Assembly (NCBI GenBank): GCA_004555055.1
Contig: SFJN01000034.1
Location: 1 to 24,327 of the forward strand
Origin: Bacteroidales bacterium
Lineage (GTDB): Bacteria > Bacteroidota > Bacteroidia > Bacteroidales > Bacteroidaceae
Direction of reading: 5' to 3'
DNA: 24,327 bases
Below are positions 6,992-14,775 of this stretch, in pieces. Numbering within the stretch: position 1 is the first letter of the stretch; each line of letters opens with the position of its first letter. The translations under genes and the position numbers were made by a program. The notes beneath the pieces were generated by a model. The model was not told the DNA's origin. It made no database searches and worked only from the letters and a program-made list of their open reading frames with translations.

Positions 6992-9346
6992 ATGTTACGA
7001 TACACAGTCACATTCCTCCTTGTCGTTTTCTGCAGCCTTCTGCAGTGCAGAGCAGCCGCCTACGACACCTGGACCACCTACTTCAGCATGCGGAATGCCA
7101 CACAGGTGGTTGATGCCGAAGGAAGATTCTATGCCCTGATGAGCGGCAATGCCACGGCCGAAGTGCGTCCCATCAACAGGATTACCGAAGGACTTTCCGA
7201 TGCCAATGTCAGTTTCATCGGCTACAGCTACACCAAGCACATGCTGGTCATCCTTTATGCCGACGGCAACATCGACATCTATGACGAGGCAACCGGAAAG
7301 GTGCGCAATGTGCCTCAGTTCATGGACCGTCCTGACGACGACTTTTCCGTGAACAACCTCTTTGTCTGTGACAACGATGCTGTCATCAGCACCAACGAAG
7401 GTGTCATCTGGATGTCTGTCGATGAAGGCGTCATCTACGGACGCTATGCCATCGGAGCCTGCTCTGCGGGCGGCATCTGTGCCGGCCGCATCTACGCCTG
7501 TCTAAAGGCCTATGGCGTTTATAGCGCCCTGCTCACCGACAACCTGATGGACCTTTCGTGCTGGAAGCACGTGGCCTACGCTTTGATCACTGACATGCAT
7601 GCCTTGGACAACGCCCTCTATTGCTTTTCACCTGCCACAAGCCAGAACGTGAAGTTCAATCTGCAGGGAGTGTCCTTCTTCTCGCCCGAAGCCAAGAACA
7701 AGATACTCGTCAACGAGAAGTTCGACGCTTTCTCCGGCAATGCCAATCGCCTGTTGGCCTATCGCAGCGGACACGTTGCCGAGTTCCTCAGCGGAAATAC
7801 CAAAGAATTCACCACTTTCGACCTCCCCGATGACTATGCACTGGTGGCTCCTGCCGGAAGTTCCAACACCGAACTGTGGGCAGCTTCAGTCGACGGCGGT
7901 GTCCTCCATGCCGGCCGCTCTGCCGATGGTGGGACCTTTGCCACCGACTATACCGCCATCGCTCCCGACGGACCCTTCTGCGATGTGCCGTATTATCTGA
8001 ATATTACGGGCGACAGGCTCTATATGACCGCCGGAGTGACCGACCCCACCGACAACCGTCACAATCCCTACTGTGCATCGTGGCTCGATGCTGACGGCCG
8101 TTGGACTGATTTGGAACGTCCTACCAAGGAGGGCGGATGGCTCAGCAAGCATGTCACCGTCTTCCGCGACGCCACATCCATTGTGGAGGATGTCTTCGAC
8201 CCCTCCCACATTTTCGTCACCTCCGGCAGCCACGGTGTCTTTGAGTACCGCGACGAACGGTTGGTGAAGCAGTACACGCAGGGCAACTCCCGCATCGAAT
8301 CATGCTCCGGAAGCAAGAGCCACGATTTTGTACGCACCGATGCCGGAATCATGGACAAGGACGGCAACCTCTTTGTCGCCAACAACAGTGTCGACACCGT
8401 CATCTGGTGCCGCAAGCCCGATGGCGTTTGGATCCCCTTCTTCCACGCCTCCGTCAGCAAGGCAGGATTCTTCGAAAAGGTCATCATCGACTCCAAAGGC
8501 CGCCTGTGGTTTGCCAATCGCCGTACCGACGGAAACCTCAGAGGCGGTGTGCTGTGCATCGACTATGGCCAGACGGTCGACAATGCCGCAGACGACGTCT
8601 ATACCTACCGTCACAGCAACTTCTTCAACCAGGACGGCACGCAGTTCACCTATCAGGCTGCCAACGCCCTTGCGCAGGACCGTACGGGACGCATCTGGTT
8701 AGGAACCGATAGGGGACTGCTCGTCATTGACGACCCCGACACCTGGACGGACAACGATTTCCGCATTACGCAGGTGAAGGTGCCGCGTAACGACGGTACG
8801 AATTATGCCGACTATCTCCTCAATGGTGTCTACATCACTTCTATCGCCGTTGACGGTGCCGACCGCAAGTGGGTGGGAACGCAGGACGACGGCGTGTATA
8901 TGGTTTCTTCCGACGGTACGGAGATCTATCATCATTTCACCAAGAAGAACAGTCCTCTTGTCTCTGACAATGTCAGCGCTGTGGTCTGCCATCCCCGTAG
9001 CGGTGAGGTGTTCATCGCCACCGATGCCGGACTGGTGAGCTATCAGAGCGACGCTTCGGAGGTTGAACCCAGCCTTGCCCACGACAACCTGCGTGTCTAT
9101 CCCAACCCTGTGCGTCCCGACTACAGCGGTCCCATTGTCCTCGACGGTCTAGTCTACGACACCGACGTCAAGGTGGTCAGCACCGGCGGTCAGGCTGTGG
9201 CAGCCGGCACCAGCCATGGAGGAACCTTCACCTGGGACGGCCGTGGACCTAACGGCCAGCGTGTGGCAAGCGGCATCTACTACTTCATGGCAGCGTCGCC
9301 CGACGGCAAGGAGGCCGTGGTGGCCAAGGTGGCTGTCGTGCGCTGA
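6992..9346 (+). CDS. porZ: PorZ-like type IX secretion component with beta-propeller domains and C-terminal sorting domain
   Basis: This secreted protein of 784 residues begins with a signal peptide (about 1-22, LLVVFCSLLQCRAAA). The start after it, DTWTTYFSMRNATQVVDAEG, and ITEGLSDANVSFIGYSY resemble PorZ and other two-component-regulator propeller proteins. Repeated blade-like segments follow, such as LWFANRRTDG, IWLGTDRGLLVI and WVGTQDDGVYMV, predicting two seven-bladed propellers. From about residue 698, LRVYPNPVRPDYSG to the final VAKVAVVR is a type A C-terminal domain recognised by the type IX secretion system. In Porphyromonas gingivalis PorZ is part of the cell-surface attachment complex that processes cargo and handles A-LPS. 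I start at the ATG at 6992 because it opens the signal peptide; the upstream ATG at 6929 lies inside rdgB. A GC-rich hairpin follows the stop. Confidence 0.85.
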   Translation: MLRYTVTFLLVVFCSLLQCRAAAYDTWTTYFSMRNATQVVDAEGRFYALMSGNATAEVRPINRITEGLSDANVSFIGYSYTKHMLVILYADGNIDIYDEATGKVRNVPQFMDRPDDDFSVNNLFVCDNDAVISTNEGVIWMSVDEGVIYGRYAIGACSAGGICAGRIYACLKAYGVYSALLTDNLMDLSCWKHVAYALITDMHALDNALYCFSPATSQNVKFNLQGVSFFSPEAKNKILVNEKFDAFSGNANRLLAYRSGHVAEFLSGNTKEFTTFDLPDDYALVAPAGSSNTELWAASVDGGVLHAGRSADGGTFATDYTAIAPDGPFCDVPYYLNITGDRLYMTAGVTDPTDNRHNPYCASWLDADGRWTDLERPTKEGGWLSKHVTVFRDATSIVEDVFDPSHIFVTSGSHGVFEYRDERLVKQYTQGNSRIESCSGSKSHDFVRTDAGIMDKDGNLFVANNSVDTVIWCRKPDGVWIPFFHASVSKAGFFEKVIIDSKGRLWFANRRTDGNLRGGVLCIDYGQTVDNAADDVYTYRHSNFFNQDGTQFTYQAANALAQDRTGRIWLGTDRGLLVIDDPDTWTDNDFRITQVKVPRNDGTNYADYLLNGVYITSIAVDGADRKWVGTQDDGVYMVSSDGTEIYHHFTKKNSPLVSDNVSAVVCHPRSGEVFIATDAGLVSYQSDASEVEPSLAHDNLRVYPNPVRPDYSGPIVLDGLVYDTDVKVVSTGGQAVAAGTSHGGTFTWDGRGPNGQRVASGIYYFMAASPDGKEAVVAKVAVVR

Positions 9347-9358
9347 CACCCTTTGCCA

Positions 9359-9378
9359 CGGGGGGATTTCCCCCCCCG
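9359..9378 (+). terminator. GC-rich hairpin after porZ, possible terminator
   Basis: G6 (9360-9365) and C8 (9370-9377) can pair around ATTT, 14 bases after the porZ stop. The stem is strong but no T-run follows, so termination is possible but not certain. Confidence 0.35.
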
Positions 9379-9524
9379 CGTCTTATGATTGCATGCTTTC
9401 CGACCTGACCATTCCCGATGTCCGAAAAAGAGGGTGAACGCTGTGGTTTTGACGTTGTTAGGAGCATACACGAGGACGTTTGAAAACTTTTTACGGCGAA
9501 GAATGTAAAAAAGTCAAAAAAATA

Positions 9525-9555
9525 TTTGGAATGTCGCCGATAATCCATAATTTTG
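9525..9555 (+). promoter_or_regulatory. Bacteroidetes-type promoter, likely for the HU gene
   Basis: TTTG (9525-9528) and TAATTTTG (9548-9555) are separated by exactly 19 bases, a full consensus match. Transcription from about 9562 would give the HU gene a leader of about 255 bases that includes the stem-loop repeat at 9746-9784. Confidence 0.75.
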
Positions 9556-9719
9556 CGATGTTTTCACCTTATAGCATGCGCTGATACTATTGTCTTTCGT
9601 GCCTTAAACTTCGTTCTCCGTCCCCTTGTTCCTCCTGTCGCTCTCCACCAGTACTCCACCAGTGGAGCCTTGTTGCTGTCCGTGAGCGCGGAGCCAGCGA
9701 GGGTCAGGGCGTATTCCCC

Positions 9720-9785
9720 CGAGTCGCGACAGAGCAAGACAAAGCCAAGTTTACTTGAACTATGCCGAGTCGCGACAGAGCAAAG
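9720..9785 (+). repeat. Dispersed stem-loop repeat in the HU leader
   Basis: CAAG-TTTA-CTTG (9746-9757) is followed by AACTATGCCGAGTCGCGACA and GAGCAAAG. The tail GAGTCGCGACAGAGCAA also occurs immediately before the stem (9721-9737), so the conserved part is present twice around the hairpin. The element is related to the two copies at 1041-1150. Its last bases are about 30 bases from the HU start codon, within the predicted 5' untranslated region. Confidence 0.7.
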
Positions 9786-9816
9786 CTAACATTATCCATC
9801 AAAAATACAATCCGTT

Positions 9817-10080
9817 ATGAACAAAACTGAACTCATTAAGCCCGTTGCCGAAGCTGCCGGCATCAGCCAGACCCAGGCTAAGGCTGCCATCGAAAAGGTG
9901 TTCGATACCCTTGTCGAGACATTGAAGAATGGCGAAAACGCTACACTCCTCGGTTTTGGAAGCTTCACCGTCGTTGAGCGTCCCGAGCGTCAGGGTGTGA
10001 ACCCCAAGACAGGCGAAAAGATCACCCTTGCCGCCAAGAAGGTCATCAAGTTCAAGCCCAGCTCCCGTTTCGAGAAGTAA
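9817..10080 (+). CDS. HU family DNA-binding protein
   Basis: This 87-residue nucleoid protein is a typical bacterial HU/IHF-family member. It begins MNKTELIKPVAEAAGISQTQ, has the dimerisation helices over residues 1-42, and carries the HU signature GFGSFTVVERPERQGVNPKT (46-65). That segment forms the DNA-binding arm that inserts into the minor groove. The length is normal. It acts as a homo- or heterodimer that bends DNA, and could also assist recombinases such as the one encoded next door, but that is inference. It is expressed as a single gene, with a consensus promoter about 255 bases upstream and a strong intrinsic terminator about 100 bases downstream. Confidence 0.97.
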   Translation: MNKTELIKPVAEAAGISQTQAKAAIEKVFDTLVETLKNGENATLLGFGSFTVVERPERQGVNPKTGEKITLAAKKVIKFKPSSRFEK

Positions 10081-10176
10081 TCGAAAACGTCCTTGCCCCG
10101 CTGGCTGGCGTATCTCCCCTTCTCCCTCGTTATTCTTTTTTAGGGGGGACGAAGGGCGTATGGCACAATAAAAATA

Positions 10177-10227
10177 GGATTCCCTGCTTTCTGTCATTCA
10201 GGCAAAGCGGGGAATCCCGTTTTTTTT
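10177..10227 (+). terminator. Intrinsic terminator of the HU gene
   Basis: The arms GGATTCCCTGCTTT (10177-10190) and AAAGCGGGGAATCC (10204-10217) form a 14-bp stem with one G-T pair and a 13-base loop. T8 at 10220-10227 follows after two further bases. Confidence 0.92.
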
Positions 10228-10451
10228 AAGGGGTAATAGGGGGGGGGGCAGAATGACGTAGTCGTTTAGGGCTATCACAGTTGCTGACAAGGCAGGAGCA
10301 GGAACCGAATTGTTGGCACAAAATAATATTAGAAAGGGGAAATATGCAATAGGAGGGGAGGGAGAGCGGAGAAATACACTCAGTCTCAGTTACGATATTC
10401 GTCCCTCATTTTTTAGGATTTTGAAAAAACACACCATATTTTTTTAAGCCT
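10228..10451. other. Intergenic region with a G10 run upstream of the recombinase gene
   Basis: After the HU terminator there are about 220 bases before the recombinase start, with no gene. A run of ten G residues occupies 10239-10248. The A/T-rich end (10410-10446) probably holds the recombinase promoter, but no box pair with the right spacing is visible: TTTG at 10420-10423 is only 13 bases from the next TA-T-rich block. Confidence 0.6.
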
Positions 10452-11663
10452 ATGTCGAAAATTTCGTTGTTTCTCCGCCCTTCCGCCCATGTTGCCGGTG
10501 AGGGCATCCTCTGTTTCCGTCTCTCGCATGCAGGTGCCACCGCTGTAATCAGCACGGGTGTTCGTATCCTTCGCGAGGAATGGTCATCCCATGTCATGGC
10601 GGTCAATCCCGATGCCGCTGTTTCCCCAGCCCGTCGTCAGACGTTGTTGTCCATCGCTGCCGAAATGCAGTGTCACATGCAGCGTATGCAGGATGTCTTC
10701 GGCACCTTTTACCGCAGTGGCAGTCCCTTCCATGTGTCCCAGGTGGCGCAAGTCTTCCGTCATGCGCTTGGAGCCGCAGGTTTTGTAGCCTACGCCCAAG
10801 GTCTTATTCTCCGTATGCTTCATAGCGGTTCACGTATTACTGCCGAGCGCTACAAGACCTCTCTCAACAGTTTTTGCCGTTTTCTTGGGCACACGTCGGA
10901 CGTCCCCTTCCCCGAGTTCACCTCACCGCTTCTCCAGTCCTACGAGCGTTGGCTCCATCTGCAGGGCATCACAGCCAACACTTCGTCGTTCTATCTCCGC
11001 AATCTCCGTGCTGTTTTCAACCGTGCGGTGGCCGATGGGGTAGCCGCTGCCAGCAGTCCCTTCTCCCAGGTCTTCACCGGGGTGTCAAAGACCGTCAAGC
11101 GTGCCGTTGACATCGACACCCTCCGTGCGCTCAAGTGCATGTCTCTGCCTGCAGGTTCGCCCGCCGACCTTGCCCGAAGCCTCTTCTTTTTCTCGTTCTA
11201 CACCCGGGGCATGTCCTTTGTTGATATGGCCTTTCTGCGGAAGAGCGATGTGGCGGACGGTCGCCTCACCTATTGCCGTCAGAAGACGCATCGTCAGCTC
11301 AGCATCCTTTGGGAAACGCCCATGCAGCGTATTGTCGAGGGTTTCGGGACCTCGCAGTCTCCCTATCTGCTTCCCATCATCCGTCGTCCCGAAGGCAATC
11401 TTCGGAATCAATACATCAGTGCCCGTCAGTGTGTCAACCGCCATCTCCGTGCCCTTGGCGAACGTCTGGGGCTAAAGGTCCCGCTTACCATGTATGTGGC
11501 ACGCCACAGTTGGGCGAGCATAGCGCGTGGAAACCAGGTGCCTGTGGCCGTCATCAGCGAGGCCTTGGGGCATACGTCCGAGCATACCACCCTCATCTAT
11601 CTCGCATCGTTTGAGCCTGCATCCGTAGACCGTGCCAACCGGATGATACTTGGTTTGTTGTAG
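10452..11663 (+). CDS. Tyrosine-type site-specific recombinase (phage integrase family)
   Basis: This 403-residue enzyme has the Bacteroidetes integrase architecture: an N-terminal arm domain (about 1-90), a SAM-like core-binding domain (about 105-205) and a catalytic domain (about 215-400). The visible catalytic residues are Arg252 in FYTRGMSFVD, Lys278 in CRQKTHRQL, Arg351-His352 in YVARHSWAS, His374 in LGHTSEH and the nucleophile Tyr383 in LIYLA. In box II, the position of the usual His before xxR is occupied by Met or Thr, as in many Bacteroides invertase-type recombinases. It would cleave and rejoin DNA through a covalent 3'-phosphotyrosine. The gene sits directly upstream of a pilus operon, in the same orientation but separated by its own terminator. 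I found no tRNA attachment site or convincing long inverted repeat pair nearby, so its target is unknown. Confidence 0.95.
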   Translation: MSKISLFLRPSAHVAGEGILCFRLSHAGATAVISTGVRILREEWSSHVMAVNPDAAVSPARRQTLLSIAAEMQCHMQRMQDVFGTFYRSGSPFHVSQVAQVFRHALGAAGFVAYAQGLILRMLHSGSRITAERYKTSLNSFCRFLGHTSDVPFPEFTSPLLQSYERWLHLQGITANTSSFYLRNLRAVFNRAVADGVAAASSPFSQVFTGVSKTVKRAVDIDTLRALKCMSLPAGSPADLARSLFFFSFYTRGMSFVDMAFLRKSDVADGRLTYCRQKTHRQLSILWETPMQRIVEGFGTSQSPYLLPIIRRPEGNLRNQYISARQCVNRHLRALGERLGLKVPLTMYVARHSWASIARGNQVPVAVISEALGHTSEHTTLIYLASFEPASVDRANRMILGLL

Positions 11664-11743
11664 CATTCCTGCAAATCACCCCTCTCAGGCTTTTCCGCCT
11701 GTTCCGGGTGCGTCTCTTGCGGCAAGGACTTTACCAGCCGCAT

Positions 11744-11772
11744 AGCTTTCATCTGGGGATGAAAGCTTTTTT
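11744..11772 (+). terminator. Intrinsic terminator of the recombinase gene
   Basis: AGCTTTCATC (11744-11753) pairs perfectly with GATGAAAGCT (11758-11767) around TGGG, and T6 (11767-11772) closes it. It separates recombinase transcription from the pilus operon. Confidence 0.92.
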
Positions 11773-12247
11773 CTCACCATCATCAAAATGCAGGGCTTGG
11801 GGATGAGGAATACCGGAGCCATCTCTGTCAAAAAACTTCTTGGTCTTGCTTGCCGAGGGGGGAGCGTTGTTTTTATTCCGGTATTGTGGATTTGATTTGT
11901 TGCAGAAGTGGAAACGTAAGTGGCAGTTTGTCGTTAATTTATTGAAAACTATGCCCAATTTGTGGTTTTTTATGACAAAATCGCTGACAAAGGTAAAAAA
12001 ACAATGAAATACCATGTTTATTTCTTGTAGGGAAATTTTAATTGGTATAATTTTGCAATCCCGGGACAACGAAAGCGAAAATTGCGGCATTTTACCCTTT
12101 TTCTTTGACATCGTCATTTGTATCTCCGTAAAATGCTGCCGGATTTGCTGCCCACATCAGGGCACATTTCCTGTGTTTGTCCCATTGTTCAAAGTCATTT
12201 ATGGTGGAAGTTTCTTTCCCACTTCAAGGTATTATCGGTAAAAAAGA
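11773..12247. other. Upstream region of the pilus operon
   Basis: There is no gene in these 475 bases. The stretch 11900-12070 is clearly A/T-rich compared with the flanking genes and contains the probable operon promoter. If the neighbouring recombinase switches this operon, this is where an invertible promoter would be expected, but only a 9-bp inverted match (11809-11817 and 11877-11885) is seen. The sequence from about 12062 to 12247 would be a leader of about 185 bases. Confidence 0.55.
12024..12055 (+). promoter_or_regulatory. Probable promoter of the pilus operon
   Basis: TAATTTTG (12048-12055) matches the -7 consensus, and CTTG (12024-12027) lies 20 bases upstream as an imperfect -33 box. 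It is the best promoter candidate between the recombinase terminator and the DUF3575 gene. Confidence 0.55.
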
Positions 12248-12844
12248 ATGAAGACACGCATTCGGATTTTTTTGTTCTTCGCCCTTCTCCTTGCGCAGGC
12301 TGCCAGTGGTGCAGCATGGGCGCAGCATGTCGGCTGGAAGACGAACCTCATTGGCGATGCGCTGCTCAACGCCAATATGGGTTTTGAGTTCGGACTGTCC
12401 AAAAAGTGGACCCTCGACATCAAGGGCCAGCTCAATTCGTGGGAACTTTCGCATCACGAACATTGGAAGCATTGGGGTGTGCAGCCGTCAATGCGCTATT
12501 GGTTCTGTGACCGTTTTGCCGGCCATTTCTTCGGCATCCACGGCCATGGCGGACAGTTCAATGTCGGTAACATCGATGCCGACTTCCAATTCCTTGGAAC
12601 ACACTTCTCCCGCCTTGCCGATTCCCGTTTCCAAGGCTGGTTTGCCGGCGGTGGCATTTCCTATGGCTATGCCTGGATGCTTGGCCGTCATTGGAACTTC
12701 GAGGCCGAAATCGGCTTCGGGTATTCCTATGTCCGCTACGACCGTTTTGAGTGCGAAGGTTGTGAGAAGAAGGTAGAGTCCGACCAGGAACACCATTATA
12801 TCGGTCCCACCAAGGCGGCCCTTAACCTGGTTTACGTCTTCTGA
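12248..12844 (+). CDS. DUF3575 domain-containing outer-membrane protein
   Basis: This 198-residue protein starts with a clear signal peptide (MKTRIRIFLFFALLLAQAAS, cleavage near AWA-Q at residue 25). The mature part begins GWKTNLIGDALLNANMGFEF, the usual opening of DUF3575 proteins. Alternating strands rich in aromatic residues and glycine (WELSHHEHWKHWGVQPSMRY, FAGHFFGIHGHGGQFNV, NFEAEIGFGYSYVRYDR) and a C-terminus ending in NLVYVF indicate a small outer-membrane beta-barrel. CEGC near residues 175-178 could bind a metal or form a disulfide, which is only a suggestion. DUF3575 genes commonly lead Mfa-like fimbrial operons in Bacteroidales; their exact role is not established. The next gene starts about 105 bases later, with no terminator between. 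Confidence 0.85.
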   Translation: MKTRIRIFLFFALLLAQAASGAAWAQHVGWKTNLIGDALLNANMGFEFGLSKKWTLDIKGQLNSWELSHHEHWKHWGVQPSMRYWFCDRFAGHFFGIHGHGGQFNVGNIDADFQFLGTHFSRLADSRFQGWFAGGGISYGYAWMLGRHWNFEAEIGFGYSYVRYDRFECEGCEKKVESDQEHHYIGPTKAALNLVYVF

Positions 12845-12948
12845 TGTCAGGCACCAGAGGCTGTCCTTTCCACTTTTCCTCCTTTTGGAATTACCATTCC
12901 GCTCTTATATGCGGTGGTCTGTTTTTCGTCCTTAATTTTTTGTCTGCA

Positions 12949-14379
12949 ATGAAACACACCATATCCATCCTTCTTCTTGCTGCCTTTGTGCTCCTTCCCT
13001 CTTCTTTGACGGCGCAGATCCTTGTCAATGGGGTAGGGGTGTCGCAAGCCAGTATGGACCGTAGCGGCGAGAACATGGTCGTTACCGTCAAGTACGACAT
13101 GTCGGCCCTCAAGGTCAAGAAGAACCGTGCAGTCATCCTCACCCCCTACATCACCAACGGCACCGATTCCGTGGCGCTGAAGACCATCGGCGTTTATGGC
13201 CGCAAGCGTTATCTCAGCTATATCCGCAACGATGTCCATATCCTCACCGACAATCCTTCCACATCGTTCCGTAGCCATCGTGTGCCCCAGCGCTTCACCT
13301 ACCGCGATGTTACGGACTATGAACCCTGGATGGACTCCGCCACCCTGATGCTCGACCGTCGCGAATACGGATGTTGCGAACATGTGGTGGGCAACGATGT
13401 CGCCGTGCTCGACGTCCGCAAGACCGAAGTGGTGAAGGCCCCCGTGGAGATTGTGCCCCAGATGGTTTATGTCCGTCCTGAGGCCGAGGCCCGGAAGAGC
13501 CGTCAGATTGAGGGAACGGCCTACATCGACTTCCCTGTCAACCGCACCGAAATCAACCCCACATACCGCCGCAACGAGGTGGAACTTGCCAAAATCCGTG
13601 CCACCATCGATTCGGTACGCTACGACAACGACATCACCATCAACCAGGTATGGCTCAAGGGCTATGCTTCGCCCGAGAGTCCCTACAACCACAACCGCGA
13701 CCTCGCTATTGGCCGCACACAGGCACTCAAGGACTACATCCAGCGTTTCTACCGCTTCAGTCCCGGTGTCATCTCCACCGACTTTGAGCCTGAGGATTGG
13801 GCCGGACTCCGCCGTTTCGTCGAAGGTTCCGATATGCAGAACCGCAGCCAGTTGCTCGCCATCATCGACAGCGACCGCGATCCCGACACCCGCGAATGGA
13901 TTTTGAAGACCTCCTATCCCAAGGACTATCAGTTCCTCTTCCAGGAGTGCTATCCTGCCCTCCGCCATACTGACTACCGCATCTCCTACACCATCCGCGG
14001 TTACGACAATTTGGATGAAATCCGTGCCGTGCTGGCAAAGCGTCCGCAGAACCTCAGTTTGAACGAGTTCTATTTGGTGGCACAGCAGCTGGAGCCTGGC
14101 AGCGAGGCCTTTGCCGATATCTTCGAAACCGCTGTACGGATGTATCCCGACGACCCCGTGGCCAATCTCAATGCCGCCAGTGTAGCCCTCCGACGTGGCG
14201 AGCTTCAGCGTGCCGAACGCCATTTGGCAAAGGCCGGCGACAGCCCCGAGGCGGTTTACGACCGCGGAGTGTTGGCCTTCAAACTCGGTGACGAGGAGTC
14301 TGCCGTGGCATTGTTCCAGGCTGCTGCCGACCGCGGTCTTGAGGCTGCGAAGGACATGCTGCGCCAGATGCAGCGTTGA
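12949..14379 (+). CDS. DUF3868 / OmpA-like domain protein of the pilus operon
   Basis: This 476-residue exported protein has a signal peptide (MKHTISILLLAAFVLLPSSL, cleavage near TAQ). The N-terminal region (about 24-180) is a DUF3868-type beta domain with MVVTVKYDMSALKVKKNRAV. An OmpA-like domain covers about 190-300: YIDFPVNRTEINPTYRRNEV, then GYASPESPYNHNRDLAIGRT, the usual GxxSPEGxxxxNxxLAxxRA pattern that contacts peptidoglycan. The C-terminal part (about 385-476) is helical and TPR-like (NLNAASVALRRGELQRAERH). Together these suggest a periplasmic or outer-membrane scaffold for pilus biogenesis, but the function is inferred. I start at the ATG at 12949 because it opens the signal peptide; a frame-consistent ATG at 12844 overlaps the previous stop but lacks one. 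Confidence 0.87.
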   Translation: MKHTISILLLAAFVLLPSSLTAQILVNGVGVSQASMDRSGENMVVTVKYDMSALKVKKNRAVILTPYITNGTDSVALKTIGVYGRKRYLSYIRNDVHILTDNPSTSFRSHRVPQRFTYRDVTDYEPWMDSATLMLDRREYGCCEHVVGNDVAVLDVRKTEVVKAPVEIVPQMVYVRPEAEARKSRQIEGTAYIDFPVNRTEINPTYRRNEVELAKIRATIDSVRYDNDITINQVWLKGYASPESPYNHNRDLAIGRTQALKDYIQRFYRFSPGVISTDFEPEDWAGLRRFVEGSDMQNRSQLLAIIDSDRDPDTREWILKTSYPKDYQFLFQECYPALRHTDYRISYTIRGYDNLDEIRAVLAKRPQNLSLNEFYLVAQQLEPGSEAFADIFETAVRMYPDDPVANLNAASVALRRGELQRAERHLAKAGDSPEAVYDRGVLAFKLGDEESAVALFQAAADRGLEAAKDMLRQMQR

Positions 14380-14775
14380 CCCCCTCTGCCATGATTCCGG
14401 GTGTCTGTCTGTATTTGTGCAGGCACTCCTTCAGCTCTTCACTCTTTCGGGCGAAGTATAATTCAGGTATTCGTGCCACCGACATGGTGGCGAAGGTAAA
14501 TTACTCCCCCTCATCCTTTACGTTTCCGGCCTCGCTCTGTGTGACTGCCGGAAGTTGATCCTCCCCTTGAATTCCACGCCGGAGAGGGGAGAGGCCCCTT
14601 GGGGTCTCTTTCCTTACCAATCCTTTTTCCGAAGCACGTTTTGCGTGCATCGCCAATTGTCGGCTGTAAGGTTTCCTGTTTTCACGCCACCAGGACTTCC
14701 TTTGCCCGACTTGTTTGTCTCACCCTTAAAATCTTTTTGAAACAGAAAACAAAACCTTAATCACTCAATTTTTTT
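14380..14775. other. Intergenic region before the major pilin gene
   Basis: This is the longest gap inside the pilus locus (396 bases), with no gene. A hairpin AGAGGCCCC-TT-GGGGTCTCT (14590-14609) followed by pyrimidine-rich sequence may attenuate or terminate upstream transcription. A separate promoter for the major pilin is likely, but I see no box pair with the correct spacing; TCTTTTTG at 14732-14739 is one mismatch from the -7 consensus. Confidence 0.5.
14590..14609 (+). terminator. Hairpin upstream of the major pilin gene, possible attenuator
   Basis: AGAGGCCCC pairs with GGGGTCTCT (one G-T pair) around TT, followed by TTTCCTTACC. The T-content downstream is modest, so this is a weak terminator or attenuator candidate. 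Confidence 0.35.

Larger units (their letters stand above)
9347..9816. other. Intergenic region upstream of the HU gene
   Basis: No gene is supported in these 470 bases. It contains a GC-rich hairpin after porZ, a full Bacteroidetes promoter (9525-9555), and a copy of the stem-loop repeat close to the HU start. The stretch 9600-9720 shows only low-similarity GAGCGCGGAGCCAGCGAG-type sequence related to the same repeat. Confidence 0.6.

Noticed and set aside
9553..9789. A 78-residue plus-strand frame between porZ and the HU gene
   Set aside because: It begins inside the predicted promoter region and runs through the stem-loop repeat, with no protein-like character.
11809..11885. A 9-bp inverted pair (AATACCGGA and TCCGGTATT) as recombinase inversion sites
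   Set aside because: A match this short is expected about once by chance in a region of this size, and it does not flank the predicted promoter.
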